A stretch of DNA of 64,000 nt from contig NZ_CP071090.1 of NCBI RefSeq assembly GCF_017301735.1, positions 7,802,001 to 7,866,000 of the forward strand, given 5' to 3'. The position numbers and the translations under genes were made by a program. The stretch is from Pyxidicoccus parkwaysis (GTDB taxonomy: Bacteria; Myxococcota; Myxococcia; Myxococcales; Myxococcaceae). The stretch's first letter is position 1; the number at the start of each line of letters is the position of its first letter. The notes below the pieces were generated by a model. That model saw nothing but the letters and a program-made list of their open reading frames with translations, was not told the origin of the DNA and searched no databases. Positions 16,029 through 24,208 of this stretch are shown here, piece after piece.

Positions 16029-18004
16029 GGCCCTCGCTGTTTCAGGGTGCGCACCGTGTGGACTTCCGGGGCACCGGGACGCTCCATCTTAAACACCAGC
16101 AGCGGGGGCGAGCCCACCGGCTCCACCCACGTACTGAAGCGGTGTTTGCCATCCAGGGGTACCGGACGTCCATTGATGGACAGGCGCGCGTCCACCGGCG
16201 CCACCCCCATGGCCCGCACCTTCTCCGCGGCCCGCGTGCCGTTGCGCGGCGAGGTCACCACCAGCTCCGGCACGGAGTTGTCATAGACCAGCTCCAGCTT
16301 GTTCATCCGTCCGCCCCTGAGCTGCGCGCCCGACGCCGACAGCGGCGTGACGGACCACAGGTAGCTGCCCTCGCTCAGCGCTCCCGCGTCCAGCGCGGCG
16401 CGAGTGTCCGCCACGGTGCGCTCCGCCACCGGCGTGCCCAGCGCGCCCATGCGGTACACCGCCACGCGGTACTTCGCCGCCGAGGCCTCCTCGCCGTAGG
16501 TGAAAGTCACGGCCGGGGGCTTGTCCTGGTAGAAGATGGTCGTCTTCTCCGGCCCCTCGGGCACCACGTTGCGCACGCGGTCCAGGTCCTTCGACGGGCG
16601 CTCCGGAGCGAAGCTCGCGCTGCCCTTCGCCAGCTCGGTGCCGTCCTCGCGGCGCACGCGCCAGTACAGCGTGCCGCGCGCGAGGGCGGGCACGTTGACG
16701 AAGGGGCGGTACACCGTGCCTGCCAGCACTGGCCGCGTGAAGCCCGCGTCCGTGGCCACCTCTACCCGCATGGCGCCCTCGCCCTCCCAGGTGAAGGCCA
16801 CCTCGGGCAGGCCCTGGTGGTGGACCTCGGCGCCCTCGCTCGCGCCCAGCGCCACCGCCGCGGGCTGGAGCGGCTCCACGCGAGCGGTACCGGAGTCGCC
16901 CTCCAGCGTGGCGCGCTCGCCCGCGCGCAGCGGCTGCCTCGACTCGCCGCGCACCAGCGTCACCTGGCCGGTGAAGGCGTCCACGCGGTAGCCCGTGGAC
17001 GTGCGCCGCACCTCCAGGCCCGCGGCGCCGTGGCCCTCCACGTCCAGGCCCGGCAGCACCACGCGGCTGGTGCGCCCCTGCGCGAGCTGGAGCCCCAGCC
17101 CGCCCTGCCGCAGGTCCACGCGCGCCTCGTCCGTGGTGCCCCCCTGCCCCGCCGACTCCAGCACCAGCTCCGTGGCCGAACCCAGCGACAGCACGGAGGA
17201 CGAGCCCTGCAGCGCGAGCACCGCCGTGCCTCCTTGCCGCGTGCGCACGCCGTCTCCGGGGGACAGGACCTCGCCCTGCTTCGCCACCGGGCGCCAGTGC
17301 ACCGTGCCCTTCGGACGCACCTCCGCGCGGCCCGCGCCCAGGCGCACCGTGACGGGAATGGGCGCCAGCTCCACCACGCGCGGCGTGCGCACCAGCTCCG
17401 CCTTGCCCTGCGCCACCGACACCGACTCGCCCTGCGCGGCGCGGAGCTGCTGTCCGTCCTTGCCGACGAACTCGATGGCGCCCAGCCGCACCTCCACGCG
17501 GCCGGCGTCCTTCTCCACCGCCACGCTCACCTCGCTGGGCGCATCCGAGCCCACGCGGGTGAGGCCGAAGGGCGTGAGGATGCTCAGCGTCACCTTCTTC
17601 GTGCCCGGCCCTGCGGGCTTCGTCCCCGCGGGCACGCGCGACAGGACGATGCCGCGCTCCACCTGCATGACGATGCCACCCGAGTCCTCGCCCAGCGCGA
17701 AGCGCGCGTCCTCGCCCACCTCCACGGAGCGGCCGTCCGGAAAGCGCACCGTCGCCGCGCCGCCCGCGCCGGTCTCCACCGCGTCCCCACCGTGGAGCGG
17801 CCCCGCCACCGCCGGAACAGACTTCCCGCCGCGCTCCAGCCGCACGTCGCCGGTCAGCCCCTCCAGGCGCGCCAGCTCGGCGCCCACGCCCGCATCCGGC
17901 ACGGCAGCAGGGACCACCGGCGTCGCGGACGGCGTGGCCGCATCCTCGTCGCAACCCGAGGCGAGGAGCAGGAGGGCCAGGAGCCAGGGGCGCGCGGTGC
18001 TCAC
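16025..18004 (-). CDS. FecR-domain lipoprotein
   Basis: A 659-aa exported lipoprotein: signal sequence ending LLLASGC, so lipidated at Cys18. It contains two FecR-like beta domains in tandem (VRLERGGKSVPAVAGPLHGGDAVETG and later VHWRPVAKQGEVLSPGDGVRTR), typical of peptidoglycan- or envelope-sensing proteins. Several Ig-like/fibronectin-type segments (VTFTYGEEASAAKYRVAVY) follow toward the C-terminus. The GTG start overlaps the upstream gene by 4 nt and its stop overlaps the kinase start by 4 nt, so the three products are translationally coupled. No anti-sigma TM segment is seen, so a sigma-factor role is unlikely. Confidence 0.85.
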   Translation of the reverse strand: MSTARPWLLALLLLASGCDEDAATPSATPVVPAAVPDAGVGAELARLEGLTGDVRLERGGKSVPAVAGPLHGGDAVETGAGGAATVRFPDGRSVEVGEDARFALGEDSGGIVMQVERGIVLSRVPAGTKPAGPGTKKVTLSILTPFGLTRVGSDAPSEVSVAVEKDAGRVEVRLGAIEFVGKDGQQLRAAQGESVSVAQGKAELVRTPRVVELAPIPVTVRLGAGRAEVRPKGTVHWRPVAKQGEVLSPGDGVRTRQGGTAVLALQGSSSVLSLGSATELVLESAGQGGTTDEARVDLRQGGLGLQLAQGRTSRVVLPGLDVEGHGAAGLEVRRTSTGYRVDAFTGQVTLVRGESRQPLRAGERATLEGDSGTARVEPLQPAAVALGASEGAEVHHQGLPEVAFTWEGEGAMRVEVATDAGFTRPVLAGTVYRPFVNVPALARGTLYWRVRREDGTELAKGSASFAPERPSKDLDRVRNVVPEGPEKTTIFYQDKPPAVTFTYGEEASAAKYRVAVYRMGALGTPVAERTVADTRAALDAGALSEGSYLWSVTPLSASGAQLRGGRMNKLELVYDNSVPELVVTSPRNGTRAAEKVRAMGVAPVDARLSINGRPVPLDGKHRFSTWVEPVGSPPLLVFKMERPGAPEVHTVRTLKQRGP

Positions 18005-19515
18005 CGTTTCTGCCTCGGGAAAAGGTCGACGTTGAAGATGGCCTGCTCGCCGTCGCGCACCTTGACGGTCTTCGTCTGCGATAGGTGTCCGGGGGCGGAG
18101 ATTGTGATGCGGTACGTCCCACCCTTCACGCGCACACTGAAGGCACCCTTCGCATCCGTGCGCGTGCGTACCTTCGCCAGGGGAATGCGCAGCGTCGCGG
18201 CCAGCGGCTTCCCGGCGCGCGTGCTGCGCACCTGTCCCGCCAGCGTCGCGGGCCCGCTCTTGCGCTCCGACGCGAGCGGCACCGACAGCGCCGCCTCCTG
18301 GCCAGCGACGACGACGGCCGCCTCCTCCGCCGTGCGGAAGCCCGGAGACTTCACAGTCACCGCCACCGGCCCCGGCGCCAGGTCCTTCACCCGCGCCTGC
18401 CCCATCATGTCCGTGCGCACCTCCGTCGCGCCCACCGCCACACGCACGCCCGGCAGCGGCACGCCCGACTGCGCATTCACCACCGTCACCCGCAGCCCGC
18501 CCGTGGGCGGAGGCAATCTGCTCGCGCGCACCTCCAGCGCCGCGCGCACTCCATCCTCCACCGTGGCCCGGCCCTCCGCCGGCGCGAAGCCCTCCGCGCT
18601 CACCCGCGCCGTCACCTCACCCGGAGGCAATTCCACCTCCACCACGCCCTGCGCATCCGCCACGCGCTCCACGTCTCCCAGCACCACGCGCGCGCCCGGC
18701 AGCGCCGCGCCCGTCTCCGCGTCCAACGCACGGAGCGACAGCGCGCCCATCGGCACCCGCTCAGGAGGAGGCGACGCCACCACCGGTGCCGGCGTGAAGT
18801 CATTCCACGTGAACTCCAGCGCCGCGCCCACCCGGCGCAGCCGCTGCTCCGAGCGCGTCCCGTCCGCCAGCGTCACCGTGTCCCGCACGTGCTGGAAGTC
18901 CAGCACCAGCGTCCCGCCCCACGCCCCCGCGCGCTTCAGCGGCACCAGCAGCGCGCCGCCCGCCGAGTAGCCCGTGGCCTCCGCCTCCGCGCCCGACGCG
19001 TCCTTCGCCGACAGCGTCACCGGCAACTCGCCGCGCGCCTCCAGCTTCAACCCCAGGAACAGCGGCACCACCACGCGCCCGTTCACCAGCGCCGCGTGCC
19101 GCACGCCGCGCGCCAGCACCGGCTCCGCCGAGTCACCAAACAGGGGAAGCTGCGCGAAGCCGTAGCCCGCACCCACCTCCGCGCGCACCGGCCCCAGGAA
19201 CAGCCGCGCCCTCGGCCCCACCGACGCGCGCAGCAGGCTGCCGCCGGTGATCCGCAGCGAACCCTCCTTCAAGTCGAACGCCTCGCGCTGCACGCCCGCC
19301 CACGCGCCCAGCCACCGCCCCACCCACCCCGTGCCCACCGCCGCCAAATCATTCGGCGTCATTCCATCGTAGGTGAGCCCCGGCCCTACATCCGCCTGCT
19401 GCCCGTCACGCAGCGACACGCCGTAACGCAGCCGCAACGAGGCGTGCTCGGCCACCTGCTCCGCCTGTGCGAGCGGGGTGGCCAGCACGAGGAGCACCAG
19501 GAGGAGGCGCGCCAC
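18001..19515 (-). CDS. Secreted protein with beta-barrel-like N-terminus and CarboxypepD_reg repeats
   Basis: First gene of the operon with the FecR lipoprotein and kinase. Starting at GTG 19515 it has a clear signal peptide (MARLLLVLLVLATPLAQA); a TTG at 19584 would add 23 residues. The N-terminal half has alternating amphipathic strands (RLRYGVSLRDG, SVGPRARLFLGPVRAEVGAGYG, GALLVPLKRAGAWGG), suggesting an outer-membrane barrel. The C-terminal half has about four carboxypeptidase-regulatory-like domains (GAALPGARVVLGD, GVPLPGVRVAVG, AGKPLAATLRIP). The barrel-plus-Ig-like layout fits an outer-membrane anchor for the periplasmic FecR protein (inference). Confidence 0.75.
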   Translation of the reverse strand: MARLLLVLLVLATPLAQAEQVAEHASLRLRYGVSLRDGQQADVGPGLTYDGMTPNDLAAVGTGWVGRWLGAWAGVQREAFDLKEGSLRITGGSLLRASVGPRARLFLGPVRAEVGAGYGFAQLPLFGDSAEPVLARGVRHAALVNGRVVVPLFLGLKLEARGELPVTLSAKDASGAEAEATGYSAGGALLVPLKRAGAWGGTLVLDFQHVRDTVTLADGTRSEQRLRRVGAALEFTWNDFTPAPVVASPPPERVPMGALSLRALDAETGAALPGARVVLGDVERVADAQGVVEVELPPGEVTARVSAEGFAPAEGRATVEDGVRAALEVRASRLPPPTGGLRVTVVNAQSGVPLPGVRVAVGATEVRTDMMGQARVKDLAPGPVAVTVKSPGFRTAEEAAVVVAGQEAALSVPLASERKSGPATLAGQVRSTRAGKPLAATLRIPLAKVRTRTDAKGAFSVRVKGGTYRITISAPGHLSQTKTVKVRDGEQAIFNVDLFPRQKR

Positions 19516-19831
19516 GAGGGGCAGGAAATCACTGGGGTAGGGCAAAGCCCGGCGGAGTATAGAGAAAGCCGCGAAGGCTCCCAACCCCGTGCCACCTGAA
19601 GGCCCCGGAATGCCCCGCGGGGGGCGAATGCGCCCTTATTGCCTTCCTACAGCCCTTCCGGACGGCCGCGAACGCACTCGGACAGGTGGATGGCTTCTTG
19701 CTGGAGTGGGTTCGCTTTGCTAAGCATCCTCACGGTCGGTAGCGGCTCGTCTAACCTCCGGGATTCACTCCAGAAACAATGGGAGCATCGCCGTGAGCGG
19801 GGCGAGCGAACGCTGAGGAGCGCATACGCCC
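19516..19831. promoter_or_regulatory. Divergent intergenic region carrying the mglBA promoter
   Basis: About 315 nt without a gene separate the minus-strand envelope operon from mglB, so both promoters must lie here. One sigma70-like candidate toward mglB is TTGCTG (19698-19703), 17 nt, TAAGCA (19721-19726). The match is modest. GAGGAG at 19813-19818 precedes the mglB ATG. Confidence 0.35.
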
Positions 19832-20311
19832 ATGGGCACGCAACTGGTGATGTACGAAGAGGAGTTCACCAAGATCAACGCCGTTTGCGACCGGCTCACC
19901 AAGGACGCGAACGCGAAGGTGGTGTTCCTCGTCGACAAGAACGGGCAGCTCATCTCCTCGGCCGGACAGACGCAGAACATCGACACCACGTCCCTGGCCT
20001 CGCTGACGGCCGGCAACGTGGCCGCGATGGGCGGCCTGGCCAAGCTGATCGGTGAGAACGAGTTCCCCAACCAGTTCCACGAGGGGGCCAAGGACTCGCT
20101 CTACATGACCATCGTCGGTAGCCGGGTCGTGCTGGTCGTCATCTTCGACAACCGCACCAGCCTCGGCCTCGTCCGCCTGCGCATCAAGAAGGCCAGCGAC
20201 GAGCTCACGAAGATCTTCGAGAGTCTGGTGAAGAAGACGGACAGCCCTGGAGCCGGGTCGCCCTTCGCCGAGATTTCCGACGACGATATCGACAACCTCT
20301 TCAGCGAGTAA
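19832..20311 (+). CDS. mglB: MglB, roadblock/LC7 GTPase-activating protein for MglA
   Basis: A 159-aa roadblock/LC7 protein. It begins MGTQLVMYEEEF, with the core VVFLVDKNGQLISSAGQ, a conserved helix ending LAKLIGENEFP, and the acidic C-terminal tail SDDDIDNLFSE. As recalled, it is nearly identical to Myxococcus xanthus MglB. In that organism an MglB dimer binds one MglA, stimulates GTP hydrolysis and defines the lagging pole, setting cell polarity for A- and S-motility. It precedes mglA by 11 nt in the usual order, so the pair is an operon. This is the best taxonomic marker in the window. Confidence 0.98.
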   Translation: MGTQLVMYEEEFTKINAVCDRLTKDANAKVVFLVDKNGQLISSAGQTQNIDTTSLASLTAGNVAAMGGLAKLIGENEFPNQFHEGAKDSLYMTIVGSRVVLVVIFDNRTSLGLVRLRIKKASDELTKIFESLVKKTDSPGAGSPFAEISDDDIDNLFSE

Positions 20312-20322
20312 CCCGGGAAGCC

Positions 20323-20910
20323 ATGTCCTTCATCAATTACTCATCCCGCGAAATCAACTGCAAGATTGTCTATTACGGGCCCGGGCTCTGCGGGAAGACG
20401 ACCAACCTCCAGTACATCTACAACAAGACCGCCGCCGAGACGAAGGGCAAGCTCATCTCGCTCTCCACGGAGACGGACCGCACCCTCTTCTTCGACTTCC
20501 TCCCGCTGTCGCTCGGTGAGATTCGCGGCTTCAAGACGCGCTTCCACCTCTACACGGTGCCCGGTCAGGTCTTCTACGACGCCAGCCGCAAGCTCATCCT
20601 CAAGGGCGTGGACGGCGTGGTCTTCGTCGCCGACAGTCAAATCGAGCGCATGGAGGCCAACATGGAGTCGATTGAAAACCTCCGTGTGAACCTCGCCGAG
20701 CAGGGCTACGACCTGAACAAGATTCCGTACGTGGTCCAGTACAACAAGCGCGACCTGCCCAACGCGGTGACGGTGGAGGAGATGCGCAAGGCGCTCAACC
20801 CTCGCAACATCCCCGAGTACCAGGCGGTGGCGCCCACCGGCGTCGGCGTGTTCGACACGCTCAAGGCCGTGGCCAAGCTGGTGCTCACCGAGCTCAAGAA
20901 GGGCGGCTGA
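20323..20910 (+). CDS. mglA: MglA, Ras-like polarity GTPase
   Basis: A 195-aa small GTPase controlling front-rear polarity and the gliding and type IV pilus machineries. P-loop G19-PGLCGKT26; R53 (the intrinsic arginine finger); T78-VPG-Q82 with Thr at the usual Asp position of PM3, the known MglA hallmark; NKRD base-recognition motif (about 145-148); SAx-like APTG. Several substitutions relative to M. xanthus as I recall it (for example ESIENLRVNL) point to another species. Intact and apparently functional. Followed after 120 nt by a string of envelope genes on the same strand. Confidence 0.98.
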   Translation: MSFINYSSREINCKIVYYGPGLCGKTTNLQYIYNKTAAETKGKLISLSTETDRTLFFDFLPLSLGEIRGFKTRFHLYTVPGQVFYDASRKLILKGVDGVVFVADSQIERMEANMESIENLRVNLAEQGYDLNKIPYVVQYNKRDLPNAVTVEEMRKALNPRNIPEYQAVAPTGVGVFDTLKAVAKLVLTELKKGG

Positions 20911-21030
20911 GAGCAGCCCGGCGGGCGGGCGCCGGGTGGTTGCACCGACCGTGACAAGACGGCCCGCCGGGAAGGGTGCTAAGAACCTCTCGCCGTCGGG
21001 TCGGGCCGTCCAGCTTGTTGAGGTCGCACC

Positions 21031-21756
21031 GTGCGTGTCGCTGCCGCCACCTTCCACCTCCTCGCGCTCCTGAGCGCCACCGCCTGGATGCCGGCGCTCG
21101 CGCAGGAGCCCTCCGCCACACCGCCCGCCGCGAAGGCCTCCCCCACCGCGCAGGCCCAACCCCAGACGGCGGATGAGGCCTTCGACGCCCGCGTGAAGAC
21201 GCTGGAGGAGGAGGTCGTCGACCTGAAGGAGAAGATCTACCGCTCCAAGGCGCGCCTGCTGCTGCTGCAGGAGTCGGTGCTCGGCGGTGATGTCTCCACC
21301 GGCTCTCGCGCCGTCATCGTCCACAAGAACGAGATGGGCGGCTCCTTCATGCTGGAGTCGGTGGCGTACGCGCTCGATGGCGCGCCCATCTACACGCAGG
21401 TGGACACCGAGGGAGACCTCGGCAAGCGGCACGAGTTCGAAATCTTCAACGGCCGCATCGTCCCCGGGCAGCACCAGATTGCCGTGCGGCTGGTGTACCG
21501 CGGCAACGGCTACGGCGTGTTCAGCTACCTGGAGGGCTACAAGTTCAAGGTGCAATCCAGCTACACCTTCAACGCGGAGCCGGGAAAGCTCTCCACGGTG
21601 CGCGTGGTGGGCTTCGAGCAGGGCGGCATGACGACGGACCTGAAGGACCGGCCCGCGGTGCGCTACGACATCGACGTGTCGAAGGACCCCGGCCGCAAGG
21701 TGACGCCGACGGACGGCGCCGAGGCCCCCGCCACCACCTCCTCCGAGACGAAGTAG
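21031..21756 (+). CDS. Periplasmic coiled-coil/beta-domain protein, first of the mgl-linked envelope operon
   Basis: A 241-aa exported protein from GTG 21031 (GAGG about 8 nt upstream). The signal peptide ends PALAQ. An Ala/Pro linker, a short coiled coil (RVKTLEEEVVDLKEKIYRSKARLLLLQES, about residues 55-83) and a beta-rich globular domain (FEIFNGRIVPGQHQIAVRLVYRGNGYGVFSYLEGYKF) follow. No enzyme motif is seen. It is 120 nt after mglA and 10 nt before the next TPR gene. The coiled coil suggests it oligomerises or docks to the TPR proteins downstream (inference). Function unknown. Confidence 0.88.
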   Translation: MRVAAATFHLLALLSATAWMPALAQEPSATPPAAKASPTAQAQPQTADEAFDARVKTLEEEVVDLKEKIYRSKARLLLLQESVLGGDVSTGSRAVIVHKNEMGGSFMLESVAYALDGAPIYTQVDTEGDLGKRHEFEIFNGRIVPGQHQIAVRLVYRGNGYGVFSYLEGYKFKVQSSYTFNAEPGKLSTVRVVGFEQGGMTTDLKDRPAVRYDIDVSKDPGRKVTPTDGAEAPATTSSETK

Positions 21757-21766
21757 GGACCTACTG

Positions 21767-24208
21767 GTGAACGCGTCGCTCCGCGCCCTCGCCCTGGCGG
21801 CCGCCCTGCTGGGCACCGCGCCCGCCTCCGCCTCCGAGCCCGGCCCGGCGCCGCGCCCTTCCGCGCGCGAGCTGGCGCAGCAATTGGGCGCCGTGGAGCA
21901 GGGCCTGCGCGGCGCCGAGGAGAACCTGCGCTTCGTGGAGACGCAGTACACGCAGCGCACCGAGCCGAGCGAGGACGTCTCGCGCGAGCGCCGCTTCTCC
22001 GACGGAGAGATTCAGTACCTGCTGGGTGACTGGCCCGCCGCGTCCGTCCTCTTCTACGACCTCGTCAGCGAGCCGCGCTTCAAGAGCCACCCGCGCTACA
22101 CGGACGCGCTCTTCTACCTGGCGGACTCGCTGCTCCAGCAGAAGAACTACATCGGCGCGCGGCTCTACCTGCGCGAGATGCTCTCGCTGCCCATCACCGC
22201 CGCGCGCTACCGCGACGCCCTCTCGCGCTTCCTCGTTGTGGCCGGGCGCCTCAACCACTACGAGGGCGTGGACGCGTTCGTGGAGAAGGCGCGCGCCCTG
22301 TCCGGCGGGCAGCTTCCTCCGGAGATGGCGTACGTCTACGCCAAGTGGCTCTTCCGCCGCACGGACCTGCCGCCCGAGGAGCGCCTCGCCCGCGCGCGCG
22401 CCGCCTTCATCCCGCTGGCGCAGTCGCCGGACGGCGCCTTCCGCCTCCAGGCCGCGTACCACCTGGGCGTGCTGTCCGTGCAGGCCGGTGACTATCCGGG
22501 CGCCATCCAGCAGTTCCAGCAGCTCGCCGTCGCGCCCGCCGCCACGCCGGCCGCGCAGGTGCAGGCGCTGCCGGCCGGCGTGAGGCGCCCGGGCGGCGAC
22601 GCCTTCACGGCTCCGGAAGTGGACGCGCAGCGCGTGCGCGAGCTGGCGCTGATGTCGCTGGGGCGGCTGCAATACGAGACGGGCCGCTACGACGAGGCGC
22701 TGGACACGTACAGCCGGGTGCCGCGCGACAGCCAGTCCTTCCCGGACTCGCTCTACGAGGTGGCCTGGGTCCACGTGAAAATGGGCCACCACCAGCTGGC
22801 GAAGAACGCCATCGACATCCTGCTGATGGTGGCGCCGGACTCGCAGCTCGCGCCCGAGGCGCGCCTGCTCCACGGCAACCTGCTCCAGAAGCTGCATCAG
22901 TACGCGCAGTCCATCGAGACGTACGAGCACGTCATCAGCACCTTCAGCCCGGTGCGGGACACGATGGACAACCTGCTCCGCGTGGACAGAGACCCGGTGG
23001 TGTACTTCGACCGGCTGCTCGCGCGCACGGAGGCGTCTCCGGACGTGAGCACGCTGCTGCCGCCGCTGGCGCTGCGCTACGCCACCACGGAGCGCGAGGT
23101 GACCGATGCCATCCGCATGGTGGGCGACATCGACAGCGGCCGGAAGGGCGCGGGCGAGGCGCAGGATTTGGCGAAGCGCATCCTCCAGGCGCTGGACACG
23201 CGCGGGCTGGAGACCTTCCCGGAGCTGCAGGAGGGCTACACGCGCGCGGACGCGGTGGACAGCGCCCTCATCCACGCGGAGGCCTCGCTGGTGCGCGTGG
23301 AGGGCGCCGCGCTGGAGGACGTGCTCACCCCCGCCGAGCGCGAGCAACTGGCGGGCCTGCGCCGCGAGCGCGAGGCGCTGGGCACGCGCTTCGGCAAGCT
23401 GCCCACCACCATCCAGGAGCTGGAGGAGCGGCGCCAGCGCATGCAGGCCCGCGTGGACTCGGTGGACCGCGAGGCCTTCCGCCTGGGCTACGAGCTGCGC
23501 AGCCTGGAGGCCGTCGCCGCCTCCATCCGCAAGTGGGTGGACGACACGCGGCTGGAGCGCAAGTCGAACCCGGATGAGGAGCGCGAGTTCCTCGTGCAGC
23601 TCCAGGCGGAGACGCAGACGGTGACGGACCTGCAGGCGGAGCTGGACGCCGCCCGCGCCCGGCTGGCGGACGAGCGCAACGCCGCGGCCACCGCGCTGGC
23701 CGGCGAGCAGACCATCCGCTCCGGCTACGCCGAAGCGCTGAGCCGGGAGCACGCGCTGCTGGACACCGCGCAGGGCCGCCTGTCCCCGGACGTCGCGAGC
23801 ACGCTGGTGAAGGCGCATGAGGTGCGCGCGAAGACGGAAGCGATGCGCGCCCGCGTGGCCACCGCGCGCGAGGTGCTGCGCGGCCGCGTGGAGGCGCGCG
23901 GCCGCCTCATCCGCGAGAAGGTGGTGGCGGAGCAGGAGTTGCTCAACCGCTACGACGCGGAGGTGGCGGAGGTGACGGGCAACGCGCGCAACATCGTGGG
24001 CCGCATCGCCTACGAGAGCTTCCGCCGCGTGCGCCAGCAGTTCTATGACCTGGTGCTGAAGGCGGACGTCGGCGTGGTGGACGTGTCCTTCACCGAGAAG
24101 CAGGACCGGACCACCGAAATCCAGAAGCTGTCCGCGCAGAAGGACAAGGCCCTGCACGAGCTGGACGCCGAGTTCCGCGACGTCCTCGTCGAGGAGGGCG
24201 GCAAGTGA
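21767..24208 (+). CDS. Exported TPR and coiled-coil protein
   Basis: An 813-aa periplasmic protein (GTG start, signal peptide ending PASAS). The N-terminal two thirds are tetratricopeptide-like helices (DALFYLADSLLQQKNYIGARLYLREM, AAYHLGVLSVQAGDYPGAIQQFQQL, YEVAWVHVKMGHHQLAKNAI). The last 300 residues are long coiled coil (LAGLRREREALGTRFGKL, ETQTVTDLQAELDAARARL). The stop overlaps the next start (TGATG), so it is coupled to the next gene. A scaffold that spans or stiffens the periplasm is the natural reading. No catalytic motif. Confidence 0.88.
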   Translation: MNASLRALALAAALLGTAPASASEPGPAPRPSARELAQQLGAVEQGLRGAEENLRFVETQYTQRTEPSEDVSRERRFSDGEIQYLLGDWPAASVLFYDLVSEPRFKSHPRYTDALFYLADSLLQQKNYIGARLYLREMLSLPITAARYRDALSRFLVVAGRLNHYEGVDAFVEKARALSGGQLPPEMAYVYAKWLFRRTDLPPEERLARARAAFIPLAQSPDGAFRLQAAYHLGVLSVQAGDYPGAIQQFQQLAVAPAATPAAQVQALPAGVRRPGGDAFTAPEVDAQRVRELALMSLGRLQYETGRYDEALDTYSRVPRDSQSFPDSLYEVAWVHVKMGHHQLAKNAIDILLMVAPDSQLAPEARLLHGNLLQKLHQYAQSIETYEHVISTFSPVRDTMDNLLRVDRDPVVYFDRLLARTEASPDVSTLLPPLALRYATTEREVTDAIRMVGDIDSGRKGAGEAQDLAKRILQALDTRGLETFPELQEGYTRADAVDSALIHAEASLVRVEGAALEDVLTPAEREQLAGLRREREALGTRFGKLPTTIQELEERRQRMQARVDSVDREAFRLGYELRSLEAVAASIRKWVDDTRLERKSNPDEEREFLVQLQAETQTVTDLQAELDAARARLADERNAAATALAGEQTIRSGYAEALSREHALLDTAQGRLSPDVASTLVKAHEVRAKTEAMRARVATAREVLRGRVEARGRLIREKVVAEQELLNRYDAEVAEVTGNARNIVGRIAYESFRRVRQQFYDLVLKADVGVVDVSFTEKQDRTTEIQKLSAQKDKALHELDAEFRDVLVEEGGK

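Noticed and set aside
16001..18970. 989-codon plus-strand frame over the FecR operon
   Set aside because: Low-complexity Arg/His/Ala pattern without motifs. The minus-strand genes show lipobox, FecR domains and overlaps.
21761..24157. 798-codon minus-strand frame opposite the first TPR gene
   Set aside because: Shadow of GC-biased codon use, without start context or motifs.
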